From assembly GCF_013131805.1 (NCBI RefSeq), contig NZ_JABJRC010000009.1, positions 368,917-432,916 of the forward strand: DNA of 64,000 nt, read 5' to 3'. This DNA comes from Kribbella sandramycini. GTDB taxonomy: Bacteria; Actinomycetota; Actinomycetes; Propionibacteriales; Kribbellaceae. The notes beneath the pieces were generated by a model, which saw nothing but the letters and a program-made list of their open reading frames with translations, was not told the origin of the DNA and searched no databases. Positions within the stretch are counted from its first letter, which is position 1; each line of letters opens with the position of its first letter. This document shows, piece after piece, positions 17,201 through 24,122 of the stretch. A program made the position numbers and the translations under genes.

Positions 17201-17776
17201 ATCGCGCGGACGACGTTGACGGTGTCTTCGAAGGACGAGCTGACCGACTGCGCCAAGACCGCGAAGGGCTGCGTGCTGTACCTGCGGGCCGACCACCGGT
17301 CGACGGCGAACCGGGCGTTCGACGTCCGGGTTCCGCTGGAGTTCGCGACCGCCGTCGCTTCGGCCAAGTCCGCTGGGCCGGCCGTCGGTGAGCAGGTGGC
17401 CGATGCCGAGGGCAAGGTTCGCTTCACCTGGAAGGTGCCGGCCGACTTTGCCGTCGGCAAGCACGTCCTGACGCTGAACGGCCCCTCCGGCCTGACCGCG
17501 GCCGCCAACTTCTCGGTGTCGTCAGCAACCACCCCGACGCCGACACCCACGCCGACCCCGTCTCCCACGCCGACCCCGACGCCCACGCCGACCCCGTCTC
17601 CCACGCCGACTCCGTCTCCCACGAAGACGACGCCGCCAGTCACCGACACCCCGACCAAGCCGACCGGTTCACTCGCGAACACCGGTGGCGCGGGACTCTG
17701 GCTGCCCATCGGCGGCGGCGTCCTCCTGCTGGCCGGCGTCCTGATCACCCTCGCCACCCGGAGGAAGAAGGCATGA
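14291..17776 (+). CDS. Multidomain LAxTG-anchored HtaA heme-binding surface protein
   Basis: 1161 residues. Order: long basic N-region and signal peptide ending near AHA-ED (68-69); Ser/Gly linker; Ig-like repeat A (about 126-270); HtaA domain (about 281-443, with LDWGLKASFRTYI and FQGGVYFKGHE); repeat A again (about 451-594); a neocarzinostatin-like domain (about 597-717); an Ig domain (about 725-815); a domain matching the upstream small protein (about 817-1020); a short beta domain (1032-1078); a Thr-Pro linker with TPTPTPSP units; LANTGG at 1128-1133, a transmembrane helix and TRRKKA. HtaA domains bind heme in Corynebacterium. It should present heme capture at the wall for HmuT. ATGA overlaps on both sides. 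Confidence 0.85.
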   Translation: MTRRPRPTRTAARRILGRSRRAPSEHAPAASPAAAGLAARSRRRGVRAAASVAALALAALGLTLPAHAEDPTPQAPVAAGAGALASETGPGSGSGSGDAGSTSAPGSSFDPGSSSNPAPQAPAAFTPKIEVSKTTGVTNGEDLLVKGSGFDPAANVSTRVPVTPGQPAGVYVVFGSFAEAWQPSTGADASTRTLIDTKWAVPQPSFDQVQRDFPAQKPRMVLLNPDGTFEVTVKAKTVAENPRNYGVYTYPGGGAVNAAHELGVKVAFAGDNPTPTPPPTGSLDWGLKASFRTYIEGPIAHGSITLQPPTTRNADGTFRFANGTGTATQVAFQGGVYFKGHEMQAGNPLLEVTAKDIRIALAGSSGKIIADVTSKSLETGQPTTYDDVELANVDLTAHPVVIKDDVATVLGATTTLTEAGVPAFAGFYTAGTALDPISFAVELTTTPVWQPKLDVVGPDGKPLTTVPPQGVTATVRGSGFDPAANLSTRPPVPVGQPTGVYVVFGSFDKTWRPSEGAPAATRRVLDQKWALPDSSRPGPDPAFVTLKPDGTFEATLNVKPADAATGTYGIATYAAGGAAPNAAQELFKPIVFTGSTPVLTVEPSTDLTDGQTVTVKGAGYAPNRALYVAQTPQGTPGTSNPSPFTGAQRVVTSAAGAFQTTVPAVVTFTNEGVQIDCKAVACYFASFNSPLASDNEVIDLRGDRTQDVFKAITFKTPGPQPVLPVVTTQPKAATVVAGSNVQFTAAATGTPAPTVQWERSSDAGKTWAPIASPSAVTTTLALTGVQAADHDARFRAVFSNAAGSATTSAVVLTVTGAEPKVAVTPETVKQGGELVADGSGFPAGQKVSAVVDAEAPPGATEYSFSNSNGQTVTVSSADSKPLTVAGGKLRLADGAKLAVKVSGLKNSKENTAAAPSGFYTLTAVDNGPGQQASPAIGGADMTGKSGQSAWITNFPYAGSENIVVKIGAGLIARTTLTVSSKDELTDCAKTAKGCVLYLRADHRSTANRAFDVRVPLEFATAVASAKSAGPAVGEQVADAEGKVRFTWKVPADFAVGKHVLTLNGPSGLTAAANFSVSSATTPTPTPTPTPSPTPTPTPTPTPSPTPTPSPTKTTPPVTDTPTKPTGSLANTGGAGLWLPIGGGVLLLAGVLITLATRRKKA

Positions 17777-18057
17777 CCCACCCCTTCACGCCGGAGATCA
17801 TCGCCGCCGTCCTCAAACACATGAACGCCGAACACAGCGCCCACTCCCTCGAAATAGTCCAAGTCCTCGGCAACCGCCCCGACGCAACCGCCGCAGAACT
17901 CACCGCCCTGGACCAAACCGCCGCCATCTTCACCGCCCAACTAACCACCGGCACCCCCGTCCAAATCCGCATCCCCTGGTCCGAACCCATCACCGACCGC
18001 CCCCAATTCCGCACCGAATTCGCCCGAATGCACCACGAGGCAGAAGCCGCCGGCTAA
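17773..18057 (+). CDS. DUF2470 heme-associated protein
   Basis: 94 residues matching the DUF2470 pattern: HMNAEH near residues 16-21 and, near the C-terminus, IPWSEPITDRPQFRTEFARM. In other bacteria this domain is found alone or fused to HugZ-type pyridoxamine-oxidase-like heme-utilisation proteins. It is cytoplasmic (no signal). It overlaps the surface-protein gene by ATGA and ends the rightward iron-regulated operon. It may bind heme or help HmuO; that is inference. The codons are strongly C-rich, unlike the preceding gene. Confidence 0.75.
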   Translation: MTHPFTPEIIAAVLKHMNAEHSAHSLEIVQVLGNRPDATAAELTALDQTAAIFTAQLTTGTPVQIRIPWSEPITDRPQFRTEFARMHHEAEAAG

Positions 18058-18176
18058 CTCCACCCACCCCAGCCCCCGCCCCCCGCCCCCCCGACCCCCG
18101 CCCTCCGGCCCACCACCCACCCGGCCCCCCGGCCCACCACCCACCTACCCCGGCTCTCCCACCGGGTCCCCCCGCA

Positions 18177-18240
18177 TTTGGTGGGTCCGCCCATCGGCGG
18201 GTGGGGTGGCCTACCGCAGGCAGGTAGCCAACCCACCAAG
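18177..18240. repeat. 64-bp palindromic repeat, copy 1
   Basis: Begins TTTGGTGGGTCCGCCCATCG and ends AACCCACCAAG, giving complementary ends (TTGGTGGGT / ACCCACCAA). Differs from copy 3 at roughly five positions. Confidence 0.85.
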
Positions 18241-18392
18241 TGCTGGGCCCGCCCACCAAGCGCTCGACCTGCGGATGCCCACTCGCCCGCCCGCTGGTCA
18301 CCCACACACCGGTCACCCACCCCAGGTCACCCCACCCGCCCACCCGACGGGCCGGGGCACCCGCCCCGGACGCGCGCGTCCGCGTCCTCGCG

Positions 18393-18456
18393 TTTGGTGG
18401 GTCCACCCAGCGGCGGGTGGGACGGCCTGCCGCAGGCAGGTGGCCGACCCACCAGT
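18393..18456. repeat. 64-bp palindromic repeat, copy 2
   Basis: Same element, beginning TTTGGTGGGTCCACCCAGCG and ending GACCCACCAG. It starts 216 bases after copy 1 and is followed by GTGGGCCGACCCACC, a further partial unit. Confidence 0.85.
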
Positions 18457-18614
18457 TCGTGGGCCGACCCACCCGGGCCCCGCGCTCACCCCGGGCTACC
18501 GCCCTGACCCACCGGGCCGCCACTGAACCCCCGGCCTCCCGCCTCGCGGGTCACCTGCTCACCCGGCCCGCCGGGTCACCCGCCCCGGACCCACCGGGCG
18601 TCCGCCTCCCCGCG

Positions 18615-18678
18615 TTTGGTGGGTCCGCCCATCGGCGGGTGGGGTGGCCTGCTGCAGGCAGGTGGCAGACCCACCAGT
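18615..18678. repeat. 64-bp palindromic repeat, copy 3
   Basis: Begins TTTGGTGGGTCCGCCCATCG and ends GACCCACCAG. It starts 222 bases after copy 2 and runs straight into the 21-bp tandem array. Confidence 0.85.
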
Positions 18679-18679
18679 T

Positions 18680-18749
18680 CACGGGTCCGCCCACGAAGCT
18701 CACGGGTCCGCCCACGAAGCTCGTGGGTCCACCTACGAAGCTCGTGGCT
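18680..18749. repeat. 21-bp tandem repeat, three units plus a partial fourth
   Basis: Units start at 18680, 18701 and 18722 with core GGGTCCGCCCACGAAGCT; a partial fourth begins at 18743. The first two units are nearly identical, the third has a few changes. The core reuses the GGGTCCGCCCA sequence of the 64-bp repeats. Confidence 0.85.
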
Positions 18750-18874
18750 CAAGGGCGCGGGTACGGCGCTCGGGGCGTCCAGGGGCGTCGGCCTGCGGGG
18801 CGGCGGATGGGGGACGGGGGCGGCGGGTGTTCCGGCTACGGTTGGGGGACTTGTGGGTGAGGGAGGAGCGGGCT

Positions 18875-19942
18875 GTGGTGGAGCGGATCGGGCTGGTGGT
18901 TCATCAGGGGCGGGAGATGGCTGTGCGGACGGCGGGGACCGTGCGGGAGTGGGCGGATCGGCATGGGATCGGCTGTACTGATATCGATGTCTGGCAGGAC
19001 CACGGGCATCGGCGCGGTGGGATGGCCGAGTTGCACCATGCTGGGGATCCGGATCTGGTTGTCACGCTCGGCGGCGACGGCACGTTCCTGCGCGGCGCGC
19101 GGATCGCGGCCAAGAACGACGCCGCCGTCCTGGGGGTGGACCTGGGCAAGGTCGGGTTTCTGACCGAGGTGGCGTGTAAGGACGTCGAGGCGGCGCTCGA
19201 GGCCGTGCACCACGGCGGCGCGACGATCGAGGAGCGGATGACGCTGACGATGCGCGCGTCCCGGGCGCTGGAGATCCCGGAGGGAATCGAGTCGCTGCTG
19301 CGGTACGGGCATGGTCCGGCGCTTCCGCCGCCGGCGGTGCGGCCGGAGAGCACCGAGGGGAACGGCTGGGGTCTTGCGCTCGACGTGACCGCGCTGAACG
19401 ACGTCGTACTGGAGAAGCTCGCGCGCGATCACCAGGTGGCGCTGGGGGTGTACCTGTCCGGGCGGTTGCTGGCGTCGTACTCGGCGGACGCCGTGATCGT
19501 GGCGACGCCGACTGGGTCGACGGCGTACAGCTTCGCGGCTGGTGGGCCGATCCTGTCGCCGAACACGAATGCGATCGTGTTCACGCCGGTGGCGCCGCAT
19601 ATGACCTTCAACCGCAGCGTGATCGCCGCGCCGGATGAGCCGATCGCGCTGCGGGTGCTGCCGCATTCGGGGCAGGCGGCGGTGAGTATCGACGGGCAGC
19701 TGCGCGGCGTGCTCGACCCGGGGGACTGGATCGGCGTCTATGGATCGGCGCGGCCGCTGCGGCTGGTGCGACTGCGGCCGACGGACTTCTACGGCCGCCT
19801 GCGGGACCGGTTCCGGCTGACGGATGCGCCCGCGACCGGCGTCGACGGGGAGTCCGATGCGTTCTTCCTGCCTTCGGATTCGCCCGTCCCGCCCGACCTC
19901 GCGCACCTGCGCCTGCCACCTGGAGTTGGCGAATCCCGGTAG
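18875..19942 (+). CDS. nadK: NAD kinase
   Basis: 355 residues; phosphorylates NAD to NADP in the cytoplasm. Family motifs: GGDGT at 66-70, then FLRGARIA, the NDVVLEK segment, and TPTGSTAYSFAAGGPI. GTG 18875 lies seven bases after GGGAGGA (18861-18867); GTG 18878 is also possible. It is not in the usual actinobacterial tlyA-nadK-recN setting but stands alone between the repeat region and manC. A second NAD kinase elsewhere in the genome is likely but not visible here. A C-terminal extension of about 40 residues is present. Confidence 0.88.
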   Translation: MVERIGLVVHQGREMAVRTAGTVREWADRHGIGCTDIDVWQDHGHRRGGMAELHHAGDPDLVVTLGGDGTFLRGARIAAKNDAAVLGVDLGKVGFLTEVACKDVEAALEAVHHGGATIEERMTLTMRASRALEIPEGIESLLRYGHGPALPPPAVRPESTEGNGWGLALDVTALNDVVLEKLARDHQVALGVYLSGRLLASYSADAVIVATPTGSTAYSFAAGGPILSPNTNAIVFTPVAPHMTFNRSVIAAPDEPIALRVLPHSGQAAVSIDGQLRGVLDPGDWIGVYGSARPLRLVRLRPTDFYGRLRDRFRLTDAPATGVDGESDAFFLPSDSPVPPDLAHLRLPPGVGESR

Positions 19943-19945
19943 GGT
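19940..19945 (+). promoter_or_regulatory. -10 element of leaderless manC
   Basis: TAGGGT overlaps the nadK stop codon and ends eight bases before ATG 19954; no Shine-Dalgarno. manC may therefore have its own promoter inside the end of nadK. Confidence 0.45.
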
Positions 19946-19953
19946 CTGTCCCC

Positions 19954-21051
19954 ATGCGAAACGTGGTGATCCTGGCCGGGGGCTCGGGGACGCGGCTGTG
20001 GCCGATGTCCAGGGACGACAGGCCGAAGCAGGTGCTGCCGCTGGCGGCCGGTGAGTCGTTGCTGCGCGTGGCGTACAACCGGCTGCAGGGGCTCGTCGAG
20101 CCGGAGAACATCTACGTGTGCACGGTCGGCGCGTACGCCGACGTCGTACGCAAGGAGCTGCCGGAGCTCGGCCCGCACGCCATCATCGGCGAACCGGCCC
20201 GCCGGGACACCGCGAACGCGGTCGGCCTCGCGTCGGCCGTCGTCGCCCGGAACGACCCGGACGCCGTCGTCGCGTTCGTCGGCTCGGACCACCTGATCAG
20301 CCCGGAGGACGAGTTCCGCGCGGCGATCGAGGCCGGGTTCGCGGTCGTCGAGGAACGGCCCCGGTCGCTGGTCACGTTCGGCATCGAGCCGACCCACCCG
20401 CACACCGGCCTCGGCTACATCGAGCGCGGCGCGGCGATCGACGGGACGTCGGCGTACGTCGTCGACCGCTTCCGCGAGAAGCCGGATCTGGCCACCGCCG
20501 AGCAGTACCTGGCCACCGGCCGCTTCTGGTGGAACTCCGGCATGTTCGTCTGGCGCGCGGAAACCGTGCTGAGCGTGCTCGACGAGCTGCTCCCCGAGTC
20601 CGCCGCGAACCTCCGCCAGGTCGCCTCCGTCTGGGACACCCCCGACCGCGACGCCACCCTGGCCGCCATCTACCCGAACCTGCGCAAGATCAGCGTCGAC
20701 TACGCCGTCATGGAGCCCGCCTCCCAGGGCAAGGTGGACGCCGAGGTCGTCGTCGTCCCCATGCCCGTCCACTGGCTCGACGTCGGCTCCTGGGCCGCCC
20801 TGGCCGGCACCTACGCCGCCGACGCCGCCGGCAACCGCACCGACGGCACCACCCTCTCCTGCCTGCTCGACTCCCACGACAACATCATCGTCACCGACGA
20901 CCCCAACCACCTGATCGCCACCGTAGGCCTCCGCGCCCACATCATCGTCCACACCCAGGACGTCACCATGGTCTGCCCCCTCACCGACGGCGAACGCGTC
21001 AAAGACCTGGTAGCCCAAGTCCAATCCGACCACGCCGAGAAGTACCTGTAG
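19954..21051 (+). CDS. manC: Mannose-1-phosphate guanylyltransferase
   Basis: 365 residues; makes GDP-mannose from mannose-1-phosphate and GTP. The nucleotidyltransferase signature GGSGTRLWPMSR starts at residue 9 and is followed by RPKQ. The FREKPD motif and the WNSGMFVW segment near 190-200 are typical. The length fits single-domain ManC, without an isomerase domain. GDP-mannose feeds mannosylated lipids and proteins of the envelope; the partner enzymes ManB and ManA lie at 33-37 kb. ATG 19954 is 11 bases after nadK. Confidence 0.9.
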   Translation: MRNVVILAGGSGTRLWPMSRDDRPKQVLPLAAGESLLRVAYNRLQGLVEPENIYVCTVGAYADVVRKELPELGPHAIIGEPARRDTANAVGLASAVVARNDPDAVVAFVGSDHLISPEDEFRAAIEAGFAVVEERPRSLVTFGIEPTHPHTGLGYIERGAAIDGTSAYVVDRFREKPDLATAEQYLATGRFWWNSGMFVWRAETVLSVLDELLPESAANLRQVASVWDTPDRDATLAAIYPNLRKISVDYAVMEPASQGKVDAEVVVVPMPVHWLDVGSWAALAGTYAADAAGNRTDGTTLSCLLDSHDNIIVTDDPNHLIATVGLRAHIIVHTQDVTMVCPLTDGERVKDLVAQVQSDHAEKYL

Positions 21052-21200
21052 TACGCAAGCCTCCGGCGGCGACGTCGGCTCCGTGGAAACAAAGCGTCCG
21101 TATGCGACGCAAGAGTTCCGGCTAGGGCGGGGTGAAGTCAGCGCCGTATGTGCTTGGGTGGCCGGCGGTCGGCTTCGTGCCTGACGCCGGCCGTTCATGG

Positions 21201-21237
21201 AACTGGCCCCGGCGCGCAACGTGCGCCGGGGCCAGTT
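21201..21237. terminator. Bidirectional hairpin terminator between manC and the DUF3105 gene
   Basis: Perfect 15-bp stem (21201-21215 with 21223-21237, seven-base loop) between two convergent genes. On the plus strand it is followed by CTTTGTTCT; on the minus strand AGAAC precedes it, so it best ends plus-strand transcripts. Confidence 0.8.
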
Positions 21238-21251
21238 CTTTGTTCTGGGGG

Positions 21252-21971
21252 TTAGCCGCCGTTGGGTTCTTGGGCGTCGGCGGCGGGGTACTTGTCCATG
21301 AACTGGGTGAGGGCTTCGCCGGAGACGGAGCCGCAGAACTGGCGGTGGCCGAAGGCTTTGTCGGAGCCGGGTTTGTTGCCGGACCAGTGGGAGAAGGCGA
21401 CGTTCTTGCCGGCGGGCCATTCCTTGCCGTCGGTGACGCGGAAGGGGGCGGCGATGAACTTGCCGTTGGTGCTGTCGGGGAGTTTGGCCTTGGAGATCGA
21501 CTCGATCTGCGACTTCTGCTCGTCGGGGAGGGTGTCGCGGTACCAGAGGATCGTGTAGCCGTGCTCGAGGTTGTGCACCAGGTTCGGGATCGCCGGGCGG
21601 TCGTCGAGGGTGTAGAACTTCTTCGAGAACGGCGCCCAGTCGGCGTAGTGCGGGCCGGACGAGGGCGGCGAGACCGAGTAGTCGATGACGGTGCCCTCGG
21701 GCTTGTGGTCCATGGTGCCGTTGGCCGCGTCGTCGGTCGGCGCGTCACAGGACGCGGCCGAGGCGGCGACGCCGAACTCGCCGACGTCGAGGCCCTTGGC
21801 CCGGGAATCCTGGATCAGCTTGACCGCCGGGTAGGCGATGATGGCCAGGCCGACGACGATCGATGCGACCACGATGAGGACGGTCCGGTTCCGGTCCGAC
21901 CTCGCCTGGTCCCGCTGCATCTTCTCGATCATCTGGCGGCGCGACTGCTTCTGCGACGACGCTTTACCCAC
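21252..21971 (-). CDS. DUF3105 membrane-anchored protein
   Basis: 239 residues: basic N-terminus, one transmembrane helix (about 28-50) and an extracytoplasmic DUF3105 domain with the typical HYADW, LVHNLEHGYTILWY, and FSHW segments. Two cysteines (SCDAP and QFCGS) may be disulfide-bonded. The family is common in actinobacteria and has no established function; the conserved His-rich NLEHG motif suggests metal binding (inference). GTG 21971 has GGGAAGA upstream. Convergent with manC across a strong terminator. Confidence 0.78.
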   Translation of the reverse strand: MGKASSQKQSRRQMIEKMQRDQARSDRNRTVLIVVASIVVGLAIIAYPAVKLIQDSRAKGLDVGEFGVAASAASCDAPTDDAANGTMDHKPEGTVIDYSVSPPSSGPHYADWAPFSKKFYTLDDRPAIPNLVHNLEHGYTILWYRDTLPDEQKSQIESISKAKLPDSTNGKFIAAPFRVTDGKEWPAGKNVAFSHWSGNKPGSDKAFGHRQFCGSVSGEALTQFMDKYPAADAQEPNGG

Positions 21972-22058
21972 AGTGTTGGTCTTCCCGGTGTCGGGGCGGC
22001 CACCGCGCCGCCGTGCTGATGCAGTGTACGAGAGGACCCTAAGAAGTTGCCTAGAAAA

Positions 22059-23033
22059 CTATCGGGACCGTGAGCCGAACGTGACCGTCGCCTCACTCCC
22101 CGGGCCCGTCCGCACGCTCACGCCGTAGCCCTCCGCGTGCAGCAGCACCGCCAGCCGCTCCGCAACGACCCCAACTGTGACCGGTTCCTCACCAAAGACC
22201 GTGACAGCGTTGTCAGCCACGTCGAGCCGCACACCCTCGACAGTATCGAGTAGCCCTTCCCACAGCGACGCATCCGCCGCCCGCGGCCCGCTGGGCGCCT
22301 GACGGGCCAGTACGGCGGCCCGCGCCGCCTCCCGCGTGCCGAGGCTGAACATGTCGTGCTCGGCGTCCCGTACCAGCGCCCGCGCGCCCGGCCCGTGCTC
22401 GCCAACCGGCAGTACGACGTCCTCCAGCCCGCGCAGCACCGCCACTGGTACGCCGTCCGCCTTGCCCTTCACCAGCTCACTGGCACTCGCGATCTCGTCA
22501 GCCAGGGCCGGCTCGGTCACTGCGAGCACATTGCCGTGGCTGTCCGTCGTACCGCGCAGATCCTCAACCACGCGGACGCCGGCCGCGCCGATCGCCAGAT
22601 CGATCTGACCGGTCCGCCACGGCCGCCCCAGCGTGTCTGTGACCACTACGCCGACATTGACGTCGTACCGGTCCTTCAGGGCCGTTCTGAGCGCCGCTGC
22701 GGACGCGTCTGGGTCGACCGGCAGCAGGAGCACTGTCCCGGGCGCAGTGTTGGACGTATCCGTCCCCGCGGCCGCCATCACCAACCCGTGACGCGTCTGC
22801 ACGATCCGGGTGTCGCCGCGCTGGGCGACCACGCGGACCAGCTCCGCGTTCACAGCCTCGTGCCGGGTGCCGGTGGTGATCCGCCCCTCGGCTTTACTCA
22901 TGATCTTCGACGTCACCGACACCACATCACCGTCGCGCAGGTCGGCGGCTTCGCCGATCAGCGCGGCCAGGTCGTCGCCGGCGGCCACTTCGGGCAGCCC
23001 GGTCACCGGTACGACTTCCAGGTGCTTCCTCAT
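22059..23033 (-). CDS. fbiB: Coenzyme F420-0:L-glutamate ligase (CofE/FbiB N-terminal type)
   Basis: 324 residues; adds glutamates to F420-0 using GTP. The CofE core (about 1-245) carries VSVTSKIMSKAEGR, VVVTDTLGRPWR and GNVLAVTEPALADEIASA. Mycobacterial FbiB has a ~200-residue nitroreductase domain after this; here only about 75 residues follow (from SLWEGLLDTVEGVRL), so that domain is absent. ATG 23033 overlaps the cofD stop as ATGA. The flavin-dependent step on dehydro-F420-0 would need another protein. Confidence 0.85.
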   Translation of the reverse strand: MRKHLEVVPVTGLPEVAAGDDLAALIGEAADLRDGDVVSVTSKIMSKAEGRITTGTRHEAVNAELVRVVAQRGDTRIVQTRHGLVMAAAGTDTSNTAPGTVLLLPVDPDASAAALRTALKDRYDVNVGVVVTDTLGRPWRTGQIDLAIGAAGVRVVEDLRGTTDSHGNVLAVTEPALADEIASASELVKGKADGVPVAVLRGLEDVVLPVGEHGPGARALVRDAEHDMFSLGTREAARAAVLARQAPSGPRAADASLWEGLLDTVEGVRLDVADNAVTVFGEEPVTVGVVAERLAVLLHAEGYGVSVRTGPGSEATVTFGSRSR

Positions 23034-24007
23034 CGCCGCACTGCCTCCGCGAGGTTCAGAGCCGCGTCGGCCATCGCGGCGGTGGTGGTCTCGTCCGTCA
23101 TCCACAACGGCACCGCCTGCACGTTGATTCCGGCTCCGGCGATCGAATCCGCCTGGATGGCGTCCGACGAGTCGATCAGCCACCCGTCGAGGACGCCGCC
23201 GGACGCGCGGGACCCGTAGTACCGGGCCACGGCGGACGCCGTCGCCGCGACGCCCACGGTCGCCAGCACCTTGTCGGCCATCCCGCGGACCGGACCGGTG
23301 CCGATGATCGGCGACAGCCCGATCACCGGGGCCGACGTCTCCCGGACGGCGTCCCGGATCCCCGGTACGCCGAGGATCGTGCCCACCGAGACCACCGGGT
23401 TGGACGGCGGGATCAGCAGCACGTCGCAGTCCCGGATCGCCTCCAGGACGCCGGGGGCCGGTTTCGCCTTCTCCTGGCCGACGGCAACGATCTGGTGGGC
23501 CGTGACCTCCGCGTGCCAGCGCACCCAGTACTCCTGGAAGTGGATGGCTTTTCGCTTGCCCGGCTGCTCCGGGTCGTCGACCACGACATGCGTCTCGACC
23601 CGGTCGTCGCTCATCGGCAGCAGCCGCACCGGGAGCTTCCAGCGCTGACACAACGCCTCGGTCACCGCGCTCAGCCCGTACCCGGCGTCCAGCATCTGGG
23701 TCCGGACCAGATGGGTCGCCACGTCCCGGTCGCCGAGCCCGAACCAGGTCGGCTCGACGCCGTACTCCGCCAACTCCTCCTTGATCACCCAGGTCTCGTC
23801 CTCGCGGCCCCAGCCGCGCTCGGCCGAGATACCGCCGCCAAGCGTGTACATCACCGTGTCGAGGTCCGGGCAGACCCGGAGCCCGAACAGCGTGATGTCG
23901 TCCGCCGTGTTCCCCACCACGGTGATGTCGGCGTCCGGGCGGGCCTTGATGAGCCCGCGCAGGAAGGTGGATCCGCCGACGCCACCGGCCAGCACTGTCA
24001 ATCGCAT
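23030..24007 (-). CDS. fbiA: 2-phospho-L-lactate / phosphoenolpyruvate transferase (CofD)
   Basis: 325 residues; joins the phosphoenolpyruvate- or phospholactate-derived guanylyl donor to the deazaflavin Fo, giving (dehydro-)F420-0. Signature GGVGGSTFLRGL near residue 8, VGNTADD near 36, and IPPSNPVVSVGTIL near 200. The length fits the family (about 310-330). ATG 24007 is preferred over an alternative five codons upstream because it starts at the conserved MRLTVLAGG. First gene of the fbiA-fbiB pair, divergent from the Gln-rich membrane protein. Confidence 0.9.
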   Translation of the reverse strand: MRLTVLAGGVGGSTFLRGLIKARPDADITVVGNTADDITLFGLRVCPDLDTVMYTLGGGISAERGWGREDETWVIKEELAEYGVEPTWFGLGDRDVATHLVRTQMLDAGYGLSAVTEALCQRWKLPVRLLPMSDDRVETHVVVDDPEQPGKRKAIHFQEYWVRWHAEVTAHQIVAVGQEKAKPAPGVLEAIRDCDVLLIPPSNPVVSVGTILGVPGIRDAVRETSAPVIGLSPIIGTGPVRGMADKVLATVGVAATASAVARYYGSRASGGVLDGWLIDSSDAIQADSIAGAGINVQAVPLWMTDETTTAAMADAALNLAEAVRR

Positions 24008-24122
24008 GGGAAGAGTCTGCACGAGTCGTCAATGCGCCGAGCCACCGCACGACTATGCTGCGGTGGGTCCGAACATCCGCACAGCTCAGTTGTACGGCCC
24101 CCCAACATCCCGAGGAGCCCTC

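Larger units (their letters stand above)
18058..18874. other. Gene-free 0.8-kb repeat region
   Basis: No convincing gene. The first ~120 bases are almost pure C/G/A (CCCCGCCC-type) sequence, followed by three 64-bp palindromic repeats about 220 bases apart and a 21-bp tandem repeat. Frames stay open on both strands because of base composition, and their products are low-complexity. GC skew on the plus strand changes from C-rich to G-rich near 18.75 kb, just before nadK. Confidence 0.75.

Noticed and set aside
13739..17464. A minus-strand open frame of about 1,240 codons opposite the HtaA surface-protein operon
   Set aside because: Composition is that of an antisense shadow, it has no recognisable domain, while the plus strand encodes signal peptides, HtaA and sorting signals.
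13539..17776. Enediyne-type biosynthetic cluster because of neocarzinostatin-like domains
   Set aside because: No polyketide synthase or tailoring genes; the domains are part of wall-anchored proteins in an iron-regulated heme locus.
18177..18749. CRISPR array
   Set aside because: Only three repeats, 64 bases long and over 150 bases apart; the tandem units have no spacers. No cas genes.
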